From Yoonia vestfoldensis DSM 16212 (GTDB taxonomy: Bacteria > Pseudomonadota > Alphaproteobacteria > Rhodobacterales > Rhodobacteraceae), in NCBI RefSeq assembly GCF_000382265.1, contig NZ_KB907980.1, positions 1 to 64,000 on the forward strand: a stretch of DNA of 64,000 bases, given 5' to 3'. This document shows positions 51,723 through 61,799 of this stretch, piece after piece (the first letter of the stretch is position 1; each line of letters opens with the position of its first letter). Position numbers and translations under genes: made by a program. A model generated the notes under the pieces. It had not been told where the DNA came from. It did not search any database and saw only the letters and a program-made list of their open reading frames with translations.

Positions 51723-51876
51723 TCATATCTCCATCAAACTGACCAAAATATGAACTAAACATTAACATTGAATCGCCGCTTCACCGAGAAGATAAAGTGC
51801 GTGGCGCGTGACATGGTCTTGCGGGCTTGCACAGGGCTGGTTGCTTGTTCCCGTCGAATTGACTAACCGCCGCAGC

Positions 51877-52482
51877 ATGACCCAAACCCCCGCCCCGCAT
51901 ACCCACCTTGAAGACGCGCAGGCCTTTGTGCTTGGCACGGCCATGTGCGCGCTGGGGGTGACGATGCTGACGCATCTTGGGCTGGTGACGGGGCAGACGG
52001 CAGGGCTGGCGGTGCTGTTGTCCTATGCGACGGGCCTGTCCTTCGGGATCGTGTTCTTTGCCGTGAACCTTCCATTTTACTGGTTGGCCTGGGTGAAGAT
52101 GGGCCCGCGTTTCACGATCAAGAGCTTTGTCTGCGTCGCCGCGGTGTCGGTCATGGCAGAGATGTTTCCGCGCTGGATCGTCTTCGACCAACTCGACCCG
52201 GTGCTGGGCGCGCTCTTGATCGGCGCGGTGATCGGGCTGGGGTTGATCGTGCTGTTCCGGCATGGTGCGAGCCTTGGGGGGATCGGCGTGCTGGCGCTGT
52301 TGCTGCAAGAAAAAACCGGGTTCCGGGCAGGCTATACGCAGCTGATCTTCGATCTATGCCTCTTCGCCGCCGCCTTTGCCGTCATCGCGCCGCGGCTGGT
52401 GCTGTTTTCACTGGGAGGTGCCGTGGTCGCGAACCTGATCATCGCGACGAACCACCGCCCGGATCGGTATACCGGGCGCTAG
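51877..52482 (+). CDS. YitT family membrane protein
   Basis: The 201-residue protein has five to six membrane segments, e.g. AFVLGTAMCALGVTMLTHL and GLSFGIVFFAVNLPFYWLAW, with TGQTAGLAVLLSYATGL between them. This matches YitT/DUF161 family proteins without the C-terminal DUF2179 domain. Function unknown. The start at 51877 (MTQTPAP) is chosen because the earlier frame has no family match. It lies between, and opposite to, the two TbpB-like lipoproteins. Confidence 0.85.
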   Translation: MTQTPAPHTHLEDAQAFVLGTAMCALGVTMLTHLGLVTGQTAGLAVLLSYATGLSFGIVFFAVNLPFYWLAWVKMGPRFTIKSFVCVAAVSVMAEMFPRWIVFDQLDPVLGALLIGAVIGLGLIVLFRHGASLGGIGVLALLLQEKTGFRAGYTQLIFDLCLFAAAFAVIAPRLVLFSLGGAVVANLIIATNHRPDRYTGR

Positions 52483-52494
52483 GGCGCAAGGACG

Positions 52495-52518
52495 AAAAAG
52501 GGCGGCCGAAGCCGCCCC
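52495..52518 (-). terminator. Rho-independent terminator of TbpB-like copy 2
   Basis: On the minus strand GGGCGGC-TTCG-GCCGCCC is followed by five T. The stem has seven GC pairs with a stable TTCG-type loop. It stands 28 bases beyond the stop of the gene ending at 52546. Confidence 0.88.
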
Positions 52519-52545
52519 ATGTAACGAAACGCTGTATCTCCCCTA

Positions 52546-53499
52546 TTAAGGTGCCGTGCGATCTGCGGTATAGCCCGCAGCACCGACAATTCTGTCGCCA
52601 TTGATCGTCTCGTCGATCACAGCAAGACCGCTGATTTCAGACCCGCCAGGCCCGAAGAAAGTGCCGCCGATTTGGGACGCCGACGGTGCGCAAACGATAA
52701 CATCAAGGCAGTTCGTCAATGTCGTCGTCGTGGTAAATCCATTTCCAACGATATCCGTTTCGAGAATGTCGAATTCGAATGTCCCGTCGTCGCCAGTCAC
52801 GCTGGCATCGCCATGGATGCGGCTATCACCGAAACGCGCCGTAAAACGGACTGATCCGGTGATGCTGCTGGCCTCACCATCCGAGAAGGTCTCTCCAGCC
52901 AATTCGCCAGCGTAATCCACACTGCCATCCGTTGGCAGATTTGCCGGATTCGTTTCAAAGCCGAAAGTATACAACCCGAACGGGCCTTCATCGGCGCCAC
53001 CGATGATCGAAATCAGGTTGGTCGATGAAAATACGCTGCCGGTGTTTGGCTTAAGCTGATATAAAGTGCCGTCAAGACCGGTGGCGACCAGCGGAAAGAA
53101 TGTATTCGGTGTCGCTGTAAACTCGAGAGTTTCGCCGTTGACATCAATGTTGAACGATCCGTCGGCACCGCCGGCGGGGTTGGCTCCGCGATCAATGCTA
53201 TAATTTGCATCGGACAAATTGATCACGATCTCACCGGTGGTTCCATTGGTCGACCTTGTGACCAGAAGTACTTGCCCGGATTGATCGAAGCCCGAACCCG
53301 AAACTGGCACCAAGTTAGCGTCAAGAGGCACTGTATCCGCAAACGGCTGGCCATTCGATGATTCAGTATCACTCGTCGTGCCAAAATTAAGCTGGACGAC
53401 AGTATCGCCGCCGGGTGTGGCGGTCGACGATCCCGACGAACAGCCCGCCAAAACAGCGGCGGCCAGCAAAAGGGACGGTAGAATTACAACTTTAGTCAT
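52546..53499 (-). CDS. TbpB-like beta-barrel lipoprotein, copy 2
   Basis: A 317-residue lipoprotein with lipobox LLLAAAVLAGCSSG, starting at 53499 (MTKVVIL). Architecture follows copy 1: a short Ser/Gly linker, LNFGTTSDTESSNGQPFADT (compare YLGTTSNTDSANGLAFAQAF in copy 1), a middle domain, and ASQIGGTFFGPGGSEISGLA near the end with the barrel signature. Two Cys (TNCLD, VICAPS) near the end match a pair in copy 1 (MACIS, ATCTS). A diverged duplicate is therefore likely. The upstream 193 bases are AT-richer and hold its promoter. Confidence 0.78.
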   Translation of the reverse strand: MTKVVILPSLLLAAAVLAGCSSGSSTATPGGDTVVQLNFGTTSDTESSNGQPFADTVPLDANLVPVSGSGFDQSGQVLLVTRSTNGTTGEIVINLSDANYSIDRGANPAGGADGSFNIDVNGETLEFTATPNTFFPLVATGLDGTLYQLKPNTGSVFSSTNLISIIGGADEGPFGLYTFGFETNPANLPTDGSVDYAGELAGETFSDGEASSITGSVRFTARFGDSRIHGDASVTGDDGTFEFDILETDIVGNGFTTTTTLTNCLDVIVCAPSASQIGGTFFGPGGSEISGLAVIDETINGDRIVGAAGYTADRTAP

Positions 53500-53692
53500 T
53501 GGGTCTCCCAAAAATGTTAAAAAAGTATTAATAACCTAGAGGGCCAAATGTGACAGAAATACAAAAAATTTTGCGTCAAAGTGACACACGCAGAAAATGT
53601 GACACATCATCCGGCCGCATCCGGCGATAGCAGGCGCAATTTGCCGCACGAATGCACATGACAGCCGTCACGTCCCGCGCTACACGCTGAAC

Positions 53693-54028
53693 ATGCCGAT
53701 CCATTATGTCTTTCTGATCTTTGCCATCATCGCCGAAACCATCGGAACGACAGCCTTGCAGGCGAGTCAGCAATTCACACGGCTCTGGCCGTCTGTTGTG
53801 GTCGTCATTGCCTATGGCGTGTCATTCTACCTTCTTGCGATGACGCTGCGGTTCATGCCGGTGGGCGTCGTCTATGCGATGTGGTCCGGCCTTGGCATCG
53901 TGATGATCGCGGCCATCGGGTTTGTCGTGTTCGGCCAAAGGCTCGATCTGCCCGCAATCATCGGAATCGGGATGATCCTTGGCGGTATCCTTGTCATACA
54001 CCTTTTTTCGCAGACATCGCCCCACTGA
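53693..54028 (+). CDS. Small multidrug resistance (SMR/EmrE) family efflux protein
   Basis: A 111-residue, four-helix exporter with the proton/drug-binding Glu in IFAIIAETIGTTALQAS (E15), equivalent to E14 of EmrE. YGVSFYLLAMTLRFMPVGVVYAMWSG and ALIG-like helix 4 fit QacC/EmrE. The typical Glu-Trp positions are present, so it is probably functional in quaternary-ammonium or guanidinium export; which one cannot be told. Confidence 0.92.
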   Translation: MPIHYVFLIFAIIAETIGTTALQASQQFTRLWPSVVVVIAYGVSFYLLAMTLRFMPVGVVYAMWSGLGIVMIAAIGFVVFGQRLDLPAIIGIGMILGGILVIHLFSQTSPH

Positions 54029-54105
54029 CGCGGGATGCGATTAAGGGGTGGCTTTTGCTGCGATAGCACGGTATCGCGCAGCTAAATTTCCCATAAGGCT
54101 GACCC

Positions 54106-55923
54106 ATGGATATCCGCAATATCGCGATCATCGCGCACGTTGACCACGGCAAGACAACGCTTGTCGACGAACTTCTGAAACAATCCGGCGTCTATCGCGA
54201 AAACGAGGCGACGACCGAACGCGCGATGGACAGCAACGACATCGAACGCGAACGCGGTATCACCATTCTGGCGAAATGCACGTCGGTCGAATGGAAAGGC
54301 ACGCGGATCAACATCGTCGACACCCCCGGCCACGCCGATTTCGGCGGCGAGGTCGAACGCATCCTGTCGATGGTCGATGGTGTCGTCCTGCTGGTCGATG
54401 CCGCCGAAGGGCCGATGCCGCAGACGAAATTCGTGACCTCCAAGGCGCTGGCGCTGGGGCTGCGCCCTATCGTCGTCGTAAACAAGGTCGACAAGGCCGA
54501 TGGCGAACCCGACAAGGCGGTCGACGACGTCTTCGACCTGTTCGCTGCCTTGGAAGCCACCGACGACCAGCTTGATTTTCCGGTGATGTTCGCATCGGGC
54601 CGTGCCGGCTGGTGCGACCTTACGTTGGACGGGCCGCGCAAGGATTTGTCAGCCCTGTTCGACATGGTGCTGAGCCACGTGCCGATGCCCGCCCAGATCA
54701 GCCGCCGAAAAGAGCCGTTCCAGATGCTCGCGACCACCCTGTCCGCCGACCCGTTCATCGGACGCATCCTGACCGGCCGGGTCGAGGCGGGCACATTGCG
54801 CGCAGGCGAAACCGTCAAGGCGCTGTCGCGCAACGGTGACAAGCTCGAACAGTTCCGGGTGTCCAAGATCCTCGCGTTCCGCGGTCTGGGCCAGCAGGCG
54901 ATTGACGTGGCCGAGGCAGGCGACATCGTGACGCTCGCAGGCATGACCAAGGCGACCGTCGCCGACACGATCTGCGATCTGTCGATCGACACCGCGCTTC
55001 CCGCGCAACCCATCGACCCGCCGACCATCACCGTGACCTTCGGGATCAACGACAGCCCCCTCGCCGGTCGCGATGGCAAGAAGGTGCAAAGCCGCGTCAT
55101 CCGCGAACGCCTGATGCGCGAAGCCGAAGTCAACGTCGCGATCAAAGTCGCCGATACAGCCATGGGCGACGCCTTCGAGGTCTCGGGCCGTGGCGAATTG
55201 CAGATGGGCGTTTTGATCGAGAACATGCGCCGCGAAGGGTTCGAACTGTCGATCTCCCGCCCGCAGGTGATCTACAAGGATGTCGACGGCGTCCGCCACG
55301 AACCGATCGAGGAAGCCACGATCGACGTCGATGACGAATATACCGGCGCTGTCGTCGAAAAGCTGACCGGCCCCCGTAAGGGTGAACTGGTCGAGATGAA
55401 ACCCGCCGGTGCCGGCAAGACCCGCATCATCGCGCATGTGCCATCGCGCGGCCTGATCGGGTATCACGGTGAATTCCTGACCGACACGCGTGGGTCGGGC
55501 ATCCTGAACCGGTTGTTCCACGGATGGGCTCCCTACAAGGGCAAGATCGAAGGCCGCCGTCAGGGCGTGTTGATCTCGATGGAGAACGGCACTTCCGTAT
55601 CCTATGCACTGTGGAAACTGGAAGACCGTGGCAAGTTCTTCATCGGCGCGCAGGAAGCGGTCTATACCGGCATGATCATCGGCGAACACAGCCGCGATAA
55701 CGATCTGGAAGTGAACCCGCTAAAGGGCAAGCAACTGACCAACGTGCGTGCATCCGGCACGGATGAGGCGGTGCGTCTGACGACGCCCGTCACCATGTCG
55801 CTGGAACAGGCCATCGCCTATATCGACGATGACGAGCTGGTCGAAGTGACCCCCAACGCGATCCGGCTGCGCAAGCGTTTCCTCGACCCGCACGAGCGCA
55901 AGAAGAACGCCCGCAGCGCGTGA
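54106..55923 (+). CDS. typA: Translational GTPase TypA/BipA
   Basis: This EF-G-like GTPase acts in ribosome assembly and stress. G1 is [10 protein letters not shown] (residues 10-19), [10 protein letters not shown] is the switch region, [14 protein letters not shown] is G3 and NKVDKAD is G4. The C-terminal domain ends [16 protein letters not shown]. It has 605 residues, complete. Its 3' side holds an inverted repeat, a copy of the 35-bp repeat and a terminator. Confidence 0.95.
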   Translation: MDIRNIAIIAHVDHGKTTLVDELLKQSGVYRENEATTERAMDSNDIERERGITILAKCTSVEWKGTRINIVDTPGHADFGGEVERILSMVDGVVLLVDAAEGPMPQTKFVTSKALALGLRPIVVVNKVDKADGEPDKAVDDVFDLFAALEATDDQLDFPVMFASGRAGWCDLTLDGPRKDLSALFDMVLSHVPMPAQISRRKEPFQMLATTLSADPFIGRILTGRVEAGTLRAGETVKALSRNGDKLEQFRVSKILAFRGLGQQAIDVAEAGDIVTLAGMTKATVADTICDLSIDTALPAQPIDPPTITVTFGINDSPLAGRDGKKVQSRVIRERLMREAEVNVAIKVADTAMGDAFEVSGRGELQMGVLIENMRREGFELSISRPQVIYKDVDGVRHEPIEEATIDVDDEYTGAVVEKLTGPRKGELVEMKPAGAGKTRIIAHVPSRGLIGYHGEFLTDTRGSGILNRLFHGWAPYKGKIEGRRQGVLISMENGTSVSYALWKLEDRGKFFIGAQEAVYTGMIIGEHSRDNDLEVNPLKGKQLTNVRASGTDEAVRLTTPVTMSLEQAIAYIDDDELVEVTPNAIRLRKRFLDPHERKKNARSA

Positions 55924-55930
55924 GGCGTTT

Positions 55931-55951
55931 CGCGCTGGTCTGACCAGCGCG
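55931..55951. repeat. Perfect inverted repeat after typA
   Basis: CGCGCTGGTC-T-GACCAGCGCG is a ten-base palindrome with a one-base centre, seven bases after the typA stop and immediately before repeat copy C. It can form a hairpin of about eight pairs. Confidence 0.7.
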
Positions 55952-55985
55952 AAGCCTCCGGCGGGGATATTTTTCTCTGAAGATG
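55952..55985 (-). repeat. 35-bp intergenic repeat, copy C
   Basis: On the minus strand it reads CATCTTCAGAGAAAAATATC followed by CCCGCCGGAGGCTT. It differs from copy B at a few positions and by one base of length. It lies between the converging ends of typA and the DUF1330 gene. Confidence 0.75.
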
Positions 55986-55991
55986 TAAAAG

Positions 55992-56021
55992 AGCCGGGGC
56001 AATCAGCGCCCCGGCTTTTTT
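55992..56021 (+). terminator. Bidirectional rho-independent terminator between typA and DUF1330 gene
   Basis: Stem AGCCGGGGC/GCCCCGGCT with a seven-base loop and a T6 tail on the plus strand. On the minus strand the same stem is followed by TTTT, so it can end both converging transcripts. Confidence 0.88.
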
Positions 56022-56024
56022 GTT

Positions 56025-56312
56025 TCAGCCGATTTCTTCAACGATACACAGCTCGCGCTGGCTCGCACCTTTGGCGTAGCTCAGCGCCTCTTGATAGGCG
56101 GGCGAATGATAGCAGTCATGCGCGGCCTGCAGGCTGGGAAAGCGGGCCACGACGTTGCGGGGGCGGTCTGGTCCCTCAAGCTGTTCATAGGCGCCGCCAC
56201 GGGCCAGGAAGACGCCGCCATGATCGGCGATGGCCACTGTCGCGCGCTTGGCGTATTCGCCGTAGGCGGCGTCATCGGTGACTTTGACATGGGCAATCCA
56301 GAGTGCGGTCAT
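56025..56312 (-). CDS. DUF1330 domain-containing protein
   Basis: A 95-residue dimeric alpha/beta-barrel protein of the DUF1330 family: [18 protein letters not shown] at the start and [20 protein letters not shown] near residue 65. Function unknown; related folds bind small ligands. Its ATG overlaps the alaS stop by four bases, so it is probably translated with alaS. Confidence 0.9.
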   Translation of the reverse strand: MTALWIAHVKVTDDAAYGEYAKRATVAIADHGGVFLARGGAYEQLEGPDRPRNVVARFPSLQAAHDCYHSPAYQEALSYAKGASQRELCIVEEIG

Positions 56313-58963
56313 TTCAGGTTCTCCAACAGTGATTTTGCGGCACCGATCGCGGCATTGGCGTTTCCAGCGGAGGCACCACCGCCTTGCGCCATGTCGGGCC
56401 GGCCACCGCCGCCCTTGCCGCCCAGTTCCGGTGTCACCGCGCGCAGGATATCGACAGCCGAGACGCGCGCGGTCAGGTCTGGCGTGACGCCTACGGCGAC
56501 GGCGGCCTTGTCGCCGGTATCGGCGATCAGCAGCACGACGCCGCTGCCCAGATCGGCCTTGATCTGGTCAATCAGCGACGGCAGGTCCTTGCCGGTGACG
56601 CCCGACAGCAGCTGCGCGTGAAAGGCGATCCCGTTGACCTGCGCCGCAGGTGCTGCCCCCTGCGCGCCGCCGCCCATAGCCAGTTCGCGGCGCAATTGTG
56701 CGACCTCGTTGGCCAGTGCGCGGCGTTCATCCATCAGCGCCTTGACGCGGTCGGCGACCTCGGATGCGGGGGCCTTGAGGGCTGCTGCGACATCTGCCAG
56801 CCGCTGGTCCTGCGCACGCAGGTAATCCAGCGCCGCCTGCCCTGTCAGCGCCTCGATCCGGCGGACACCGGCGCTGGAGGCCGCGTCGCCCAAAGCGACA
56901 AACACGCCGATGTCCCCCAATTGGCGCACATGCGTGCCGCCGCAAAGTTCCAGTGAATAGGTGTTGCCCGCCGCCCCCTTGCCGGACCCGTCCTTGTGGC
57001 CCATGGACACAACGCGCACCTCGTCGCCGTATTTTTCGCCGAACAGCGCCTGCGCGCCAAGCGCGCGGGCATCATCGGGCGCCATGATGCGGGTTTCGAC
57101 GCGGGTGTTTTGCCGGATCAGCGTGTTCACGTCGCGTTCGATCTGGGCCAGTTCCTCCGCGCCGAGCGCCTTGGTATGGCTGAAGTCGAACCGCAGCCGG
57201 TCAGGCGCGTTCAACGAGCCGCGCTGCGCGATGTGATCGCCCAGCCGTTCACGCAAAGCCTCGTTCAGCAGATGCGTTGCGGAATGGTTGGCCTGAATGG
57301 CCGCGCGACGGCCTGCGTCCACGCGTAGCGCCGCACCCTGCCCCACAGCAATCGTGCCGCTGGTGACAGTGGCGAAATGGATGAACACACCGGCCACCTT
57401 TTTGGTATCGGTGATCTCGGCCGTGCCGGTGTCGGTCTGCAAGATGCCCGCATCGCCGACCTGCCCGCCGGATTCGGCATAGAACGAGGTCTGGTTCAGC
57501 ACGATCTGCACGGCGCCGCCCGCTTGCTGGACCATCGCGCCATCGGCGACCAGTGCCTTGATCTGGCCTTCGACATCAAGGCTGTCGTAGCCGAGGAAAT
57601 CGGTGGTCCCCGCCACATCGGCGACATCGAACCAGATCGCGCTGTCGGCGGCTTCGCCCGTGCCCGACCATGCGGCGCGGGCTTTAACCTTTTGCGCGGC
57701 CATCGCGGCATCGAACCCATCAGTATCGACGCTGCGGCCTTTTTCGCGCAGTGCATCCTGCGTCAGATCGAGTGGAAAACCATAGGTGTCATAAAGCTTG
57801 AACGCCGCCTCGCCCGGCAGGGCAGCCTCATCCGGCAGGCCCGCCAGTTCGTCATCGAGCAGTTTCAAGCCGCGGTCCAGCGTCTGCTTGAACCGGATTT
57901 CTTCGTTCATCAGCGTCTCTTCGATCAGGCGCTGGCCTTGGCCCAGTTCGGGGTAGGCCGCACCCATCTGTTGCACAAGTGCAGGTACCAGACGGTACAT
58001 CACCGGGTCCTTTGCGCCCAGCAGATGCGCATGTCGCATCGCGCGGCGCATGATCCGGCGCAGCACATAGCCGCGGCCTTCATTCGAGGGCAGCACACCT
58101 TCGGCGATCAGGAACGAGGTGGATCGCAGATGGTCCGCGATCACGCGGTGATGCGTGTTGCCGGGGCCGTCAGGGTCGCTCGACGTTGCATGTGCCGACG
58201 CCTCGATCAGCGCGCGCATCACGTCGGTATCGTAATTGTCATGCTTGCCCTGCAACAGCGCGCCGATCCGTTCCAGCCCCATGCCGGTGTCGATCGACTG
58301 CATGTCGAGCGGGCGCATCGAGCCATCCTCGAACTGTTCGTTCTGCATGAAAACGACGTTCCAGATTTCGATGAAACGGTCGCCATCCTCCTCGGCCGAT
58401 CCGGGAGGGCCGCCCCAGATGTGATCGCCGTGGTCATAGAAAATCTCGGTGCAGGGGCCGCAGGGCCCTGTCGGCCCCATGCGCCAGAAATTGTCGTCGG
58501 TGGGGATGCGGATGATCCGGTCTTCAGGCACGCCGATCTTTTTCCACAGATCGAACGCTTCGTCGTCAGTGTGATAGACCGTGGTCAAAAGGCGCGACTT
58601 GTCGATGCCGAAATCGCGGGTCAGCAATTCCCAGGCAAAGGGGATCGCGTCCGATTTGAAGTAATCGCCAAAGCTGAAGTTGCCCAGCATTTCGAAAAAC
58701 GTGTGGTGCCGCGCGGTATAGCCCACATTGTCCAGATCGTTGTGCTTGCCGCCCGCGCGCACGCATTTCTGGCTGGTCGTCGCACGGCTGTAATCGCGGG
58801 TTTCGACCCCGGTGAACAGGTTCTTGAACTGCACCATGCCCGAATTGGTGAACATCAACGTGGGGTCGTTGCGCGGCACAAGCGGGCTTGACGGGACCAC
58901 GCGGTGACCCTGTTTTTCAAAGTAATTCAAAAAGGTCGAACGGATGTCAGCAAGGCTGGTCAT
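56309..58963 (-). CDS. alaS: Alanyl-tRNA synthetase
   Basis: This class II synthetase has 884 residues: catalytic domain with [25 protein letters not shown] and [15 protein letters not shown]; editing domain with [11 protein letters not shown] and CGGTHVRQ zinc ligands; and the C-terminal oligomerisation/DHHA1 domain with [14 protein letters not shown]. It is complete. alaX at 5919 offers a second editing function. Confidence 0.96.
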   Translation of the reverse strand: MTSLADIRSTFLNYFEKQGHRVVPSSPLVPRNDPTLMFTNSGMVQFKNLFTGVETRDYSRATTSQKCVRAGGKHNDLDNVGYTARHHTFFEMLGNFSFGDYFKSDAIPFAWELLTRDFGIDKSRLLTTVYHTDDEAFDLWKKIGVPEDRIIRIPTDDNFWRMGPTGPCGPCTEIFYDHGDHIWGGPPGSAEEDGDRFIEIWNVVFMQNEQFEDGSMRPLDMQSIDTGMGLERIGALLQGKHDNYDTDVMRALIEASAHATSSDPDGPGNTHHRVIADHLRSTSFLIAEGVLPSNEGRGYVLRRIMRRAMRHAHLLGAKDPVMYRLVPALVQQMGAAYPELGQGQRLIEETLMNEEIRFKQTLDRGLKLLDDELAGLPDEAALPGEAAFKLYDTYGFPLDLTQDALREKGRSVDTDGFDAAMAAQKVKARAAWSGTGEAADSAIWFDVADVAGTTDFLGYDSLDVEGQIKALVADGAMVQQAGGAVQIVLNQTSFYAESGGQVGDAGILQTDTGTAEITDTKKVAGVFIHFATVTSGTIAVGQGAALRVDAGRRAAIQANHSATHLLNEALRERLGDHIAQRGSLNAPDRLRFDFSHTKALGAEELAQIERDVNTLIRQNTRVETRIMAPDDARALGAQALFGEKYGDEVRVVSMGHKDGSGKGAAGNTYSLELCGGTHVRQLGDIGVFVALGDAASSAGVRRIEALTGQAALDYLRAQDQRLADVAAALKAPASEVADRVKALMDERRALANEVAQLRRELAMGGGAQGAAPAAQVNGIAFHAQLLSGVTGKDLPSLIDQIKADLGSGVVLLIADTGDKAAVAVGVTPDLTARVSAVDILRAVTPELGGKGGGGRPDMAQGGGASAGNANAAIGAAKSLLENLK

Positions 58964-59109
58964 GGCGCGCTTTCACGGAAAAAGGTCTGGTCAGCGGCAG
59001 AAATAGCGTTGCAGCAGGCCAGTGTCCACCGATAGACCGCAGCACCTGATCACGCTCGCGCGTCTTTTTCGCCGGGATCGGCGCACCTGGCGCCTTGGGT
59101 GCGTGATCA

Positions 59110-59131
59110 GGGCGCAGTTTGTACTGCGCCC
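59110..59131. terminator. Hairpin downstream of recA (possible terminator)
   Basis: A perfect nine-pair stem GGGCGCAGT/ACTGCGCCC with a four-base loop, seven bases beyond the recA stop. There is no T-run on the minus side, so termination may be rho-dependent or the hairpin may only protect the 3' end. Confidence 0.5.
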
Positions 59132-59137
59132 CGGCCT

Positions 59138-60217
59138 TTACATTTCGACGATATCGTCGTCGCCACTGCTATCTGCATCGCTCATCGCGAAGTCGAGGCC
59201 ATGGGCCGCCCGGATCTTGTCCTCGATTTCATTGGCGATCTTGGGGTTTTCCTTGAGGAACAGCTTGGAGTTTTCACGCCCCTGCCCGATCCGTTCATCG
59301 CCATAGCTGAACCACGCACCCGACTTTTCGACCACACCGGCCTTGACGCCTAGGTCCAGCAATTCGCCGGTCTTGGAAATGCCTTCGCCATACATGATGT
59401 CGAATTCGACCTGTTTGAACGGTGGCGCCACCTTGTTCTTGACCACCTTCACGCGGGTCGCATTGCCCACCACCTCGTCACGGTCCTTGATCGCGCCGAT
59501 CCGGCGGATATCAAGCCGGACCGAGGCGTAGAATTTCAGCGCATTGCCGCCAGTCGTGGTTTCGGGGCTGCCGAACATCACACCGATCTTCATGCGGATC
59601 TGGTTGATGAAGATCACCATGCAGCCCGACCTGTTGATCGACCCTGTCAGTTTGCGCATCGCCTGGCTCATCAAACGGGCATGCACGCCGACCGAACTGT
59701 CGCCCATGTCCCCTTCAAGCTCGGATTTGGGTGTCAACGCCGCAACCGAATCGACCACCACCAGCGACACAGCACCCGACCGCACCAGCGTATCCACGAT
59801 TTCGAGTGCCTGTTCGCCGGTATCGGGCTGCGAGATCAGCAATTCGTCAAGGTTCACGCCAAGTTTCTTGGCATATTGCGGATCAAGCGCATGTTCTGCG
59901 TCGACAAAGGCGCAAATCCCGCCCTTTTTCTGCTCTTCCGCGATGGAATGCAGGGTCAGCGTCGTTTTGCCTGACGATTCAGGGCCGTAAATCTCGATCA
60001 CGCGCCCTTTGGGCAGGCCACCGATCCCCAGCGCGATGTCCAGCCCCAGCGACCCGGTCGAGGTCGCCTCGATCTCGGGCATCTGGTTTTGGCCGCCGAG
60101 TTTCATGATCGAGCCTTTGCCGAACTGCCGTTCGATCTGCGCAAGCGCGCTTTCCAGCGCCTTTTCCTTGTCCGCGGTTTTCTTGTCCATCATTTTCAAA
60201 AGATCTGCCGTTGCCAT
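59138..60217 (-). CDS. recA: Recombinase RecA
   Basis: The 359-residue DNA-dependent ATPase for homologous recombination and LexA cleavage. Walker A is GPESSGKTT, with [20 protein letters not shown] and [21 protein letters not shown], and the L2 loop [19 protein letters not shown]. An acidic C-terminus ([13 protein letters not shown]) is normal. The SOS box lies 50 bases upstream. Confidence 0.96.
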   Translation of the reverse strand: MATADLLKMMDKKTADKEKALESALAQIERQFGKGSIMKLGGQNQMPEIEATSTGSLGLDIALGIGGLPKGRVIEIYGPESSGKTTLTLHSIAEEQKKGGICAFVDAEHALDPQYAKKLGVNLDELLISQPDTGEQALEIVDTLVRSGAVSLVVVDSVAALTPKSELEGDMGDSSVGVHARLMSQAMRKLTGSINRSGCMVIFINQIRMKIGVMFGSPETTTGGNALKFYASVRLDIRRIGAIKDRDEVVGNATRVKVVKNKVAPPFKQVEFDIMYGEGISKTGELLDLGVKAGVVEKSGAWFSYGDERIGQGRENSKLFLKENPKIANEIEDKIRAAHGLDFAMSDADSSGDDDIVEM

Positions 60218-60266
60218 CTACCCTGTCCTTATTTCACGCACCCCGCCGAGGGGCAATCGCTGCTTT

Positions 60267-60281
60267 GTTCGCCCTATGTTC
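60267..60281 (-). promoter_or_regulatory. LexA (SOS) box of recA
   Basis: GTTC-GCCCTAT-GTTC on the plus strand is GAAC-N7-GAAC on the coding strand, the alphaproteobacterial LexA site. It ends 50 bases upstream of the recA ATG. Confidence 0.9.
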
Positions 60282-60399
60282 CCTATTACATGGGATCAAA
60301 ACGTGAACATTGCAACATGAATTTCCATCACCACTATCGGCGGGAAGTGGTTAAGGTTTGGTTTATGCGATAATTGTCGTCGGAACCTATGCAGGATCA

Positions 60400-61002
60400 A
60401 TGCAAATGCTTGTTTTCTGGAAAGAAAACCTTGTTCTTCTCGCGGTGCCGAAAACCGGGTCCACGGCGTTGGAAGGCGCGCTCGCGCCGCGCGCGTCCAT
60501 GGTTCTGCGCGATCCACCGCAGCTTAAACATGCGCCCTGCTATCGGTACAAACGATTCCTGCGGCCATTTTTTGTGCAGGCTGGCGGACAAACACCCGAA
60601 GTCATGGCGATCGTCCGGCATCCGGTGGCCTGGCTTGGCAGCTGGTATCGCTACCGGACCCGCGATGATCTCGTGGGACATGAAAACAGCACTCGCGGCA
60701 TCAGCTTCGAGGATTTCGTCGTCGAATATTGCAAGGGAAGCCCGGCGCCTTTCGCCGCCGTCGGATCCCAGGACAAGTTCCTGCGCATCAATGATGGCCA
60801 GATCGGGGCCGAACATCTGTTCCGCTACGAAGCCTGGGACAAGGTCACGGCCTTCCTCGAAAACAGGCTTGATCTGCACCTGACCCTGCACCAGAAAAAC
60901 GTCTCGCCCACAATGGAATTGTCGCTGTCCGGCGATGTGTTGGCCGAACTGCATCACAAACGCGCCGCCGAATTCGCCATCTGGAACGCGGCGCAAGGCT
61001 GA
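60400..61002 (+). CDS. Sulfotransferase-like protein
   Basis: A 200-residue protein with a P-loop-like PAPS-binding loop LLAVPKTGSTALEGAL (5'-phosphosulfate loop) and a VRHPVAWLGSWYRYR segment equivalent to the 3'-phosphate motif. Relatives in roseobacters carry the wrong label gamma-glutamyl kinase. The acceptor substrate is unknown. The start at 60400 has an AGGA site; ATG at 60406 is an alternative. Confidence 0.75.
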   Translation: MQMLVFWKENLVLLAVPKTGSTALEGALAPRASMVLRDPPQLKHAPCYRYKRFLRPFFVQAGGQTPEVMAIVRHPVAWLGSWYRYRTRDDLVGHENSTRGISFEDFVVEYCKGSPAPFAAVGSQDKFLRINDGQIGAEHLFRYEAWDKVTAFLENRLDLHLTLHQKNVSPTMELSLSGDVLAELHHKRAAEFAIWNAAQG

Positions 61003-61040
61003 AAGCACAGGCCCCCTCCTTCTTATTTCCAGAAATACTC

Positions 61041-61061
61041 AAAAAAACCGGCGTCAGCCGG
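61041..61061 (-). terminator. Terminator overlapping the rlmE stop codon
   Basis: On the minus strand CCGGC-TGAC-GCCGG is followed by T7. The TGA of rlmE (61056-61054) forms the loop, so the hairpin overlaps the end of the gene. Confidence 0.8.
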
Positions 61062-61785
61062 CGCTGTCGCGGCCTTTGAATCCGGTCGCTACGACGAATT
61101 TTTCCGAACTGTCCGACCGCGACGCCGGCGGCTTGACATTGGCGACTTTCTCGAACCGCGCCTTGAGCAGTTTTTGCAGATCACCCTCCGCACCCCCCGC
61201 CAGCACCTTGGCCACAAAAGTACCGCCTTCGTTCAGCACGTCGAAAGCAAAATGCGCCGCCGCTTCACAGAGCGCGATGATCCGGTTGTGATCGGTCTGC
61301 TTGTGCCCCGAGGCCGAGGCCGCCATATCCGACATCACGACATCCGCATTGCCGCCCAGCCAGTCGCGCACCTGCACATCGGCGTCATCGGCCATGAAAT
61401 CGAGCTGGTGGATTTCAGCGCCGGGGATCGGATCGACCTCTTGCAGATCGACGCCCAGCACATAGCCCTGCGCCTTGGACGTGCGTTCCCCCAGCGCATT
61501 GGTGCGTTTGACCGCAACCTGCAACCAGCCGCCCGGTGCACAGCCAAGATCGACCACCCGCGCGCCCGGTACCAAAAAGCGGTATTTGTCGTCCAGCTCA
61601 AGGATCTTGTAGGCCGCCCTGCCCCGATACCCGTCCGCCTTGGCGCGTTTGACATAAGGGTCGTTCAACTGCCGCTGCAGCCACTGGGTCGACGACAGCT
61701 TGCGCCCGCGCGCTGTCTTGACCTTGACATGCAGGTCGCGCTGTCCGCGTCCAGAGGTGTTCTTGGTGGTGGGTTTTTTGGCCAT
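61054..61785 (-). CDS. rlmE: 23S rRNA 2'-O-ribose methyltransferase RlmE (FtsJ)
   Basis: RlmE methylates U2552 of 23S rRNA late in ribosome assembly. The SAM site is [15 protein letters not shown], with the catalytic K-D-K-E residues in [21 protein letters not shown] and VAKVLAGG. The N-terminus starts with a basic extension ([17 protein letters not shown]). The ATG at 61785 gives 243 residues. It follows the ppx-like gene by 14 bases. Confidence 0.93.
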   Translation of the reverse strand: MAKKPTTKNTSGRGQRDLHVKVKTARGRKLSSTQWLQRQLNDPYVKRAKADGYRGRAAYKILELDDKYRFLVPGARVVDLGCAPGGWLQVAVKRTNALGERTSKAQGYVLGVDLQEVDPIPGAEIHQLDFMADDADVQVRDWLGGNADVVMSDMAASASGHKQTDHNRIIALCEAAAHFAFDVLNEGGTFVAKVLAGGAEGDLQKLLKARFEKVANVKPPASRSDSSEKFVVATGFKGRDSAG

Positions 61786-61799
61786 GACGCGCTGTACCC

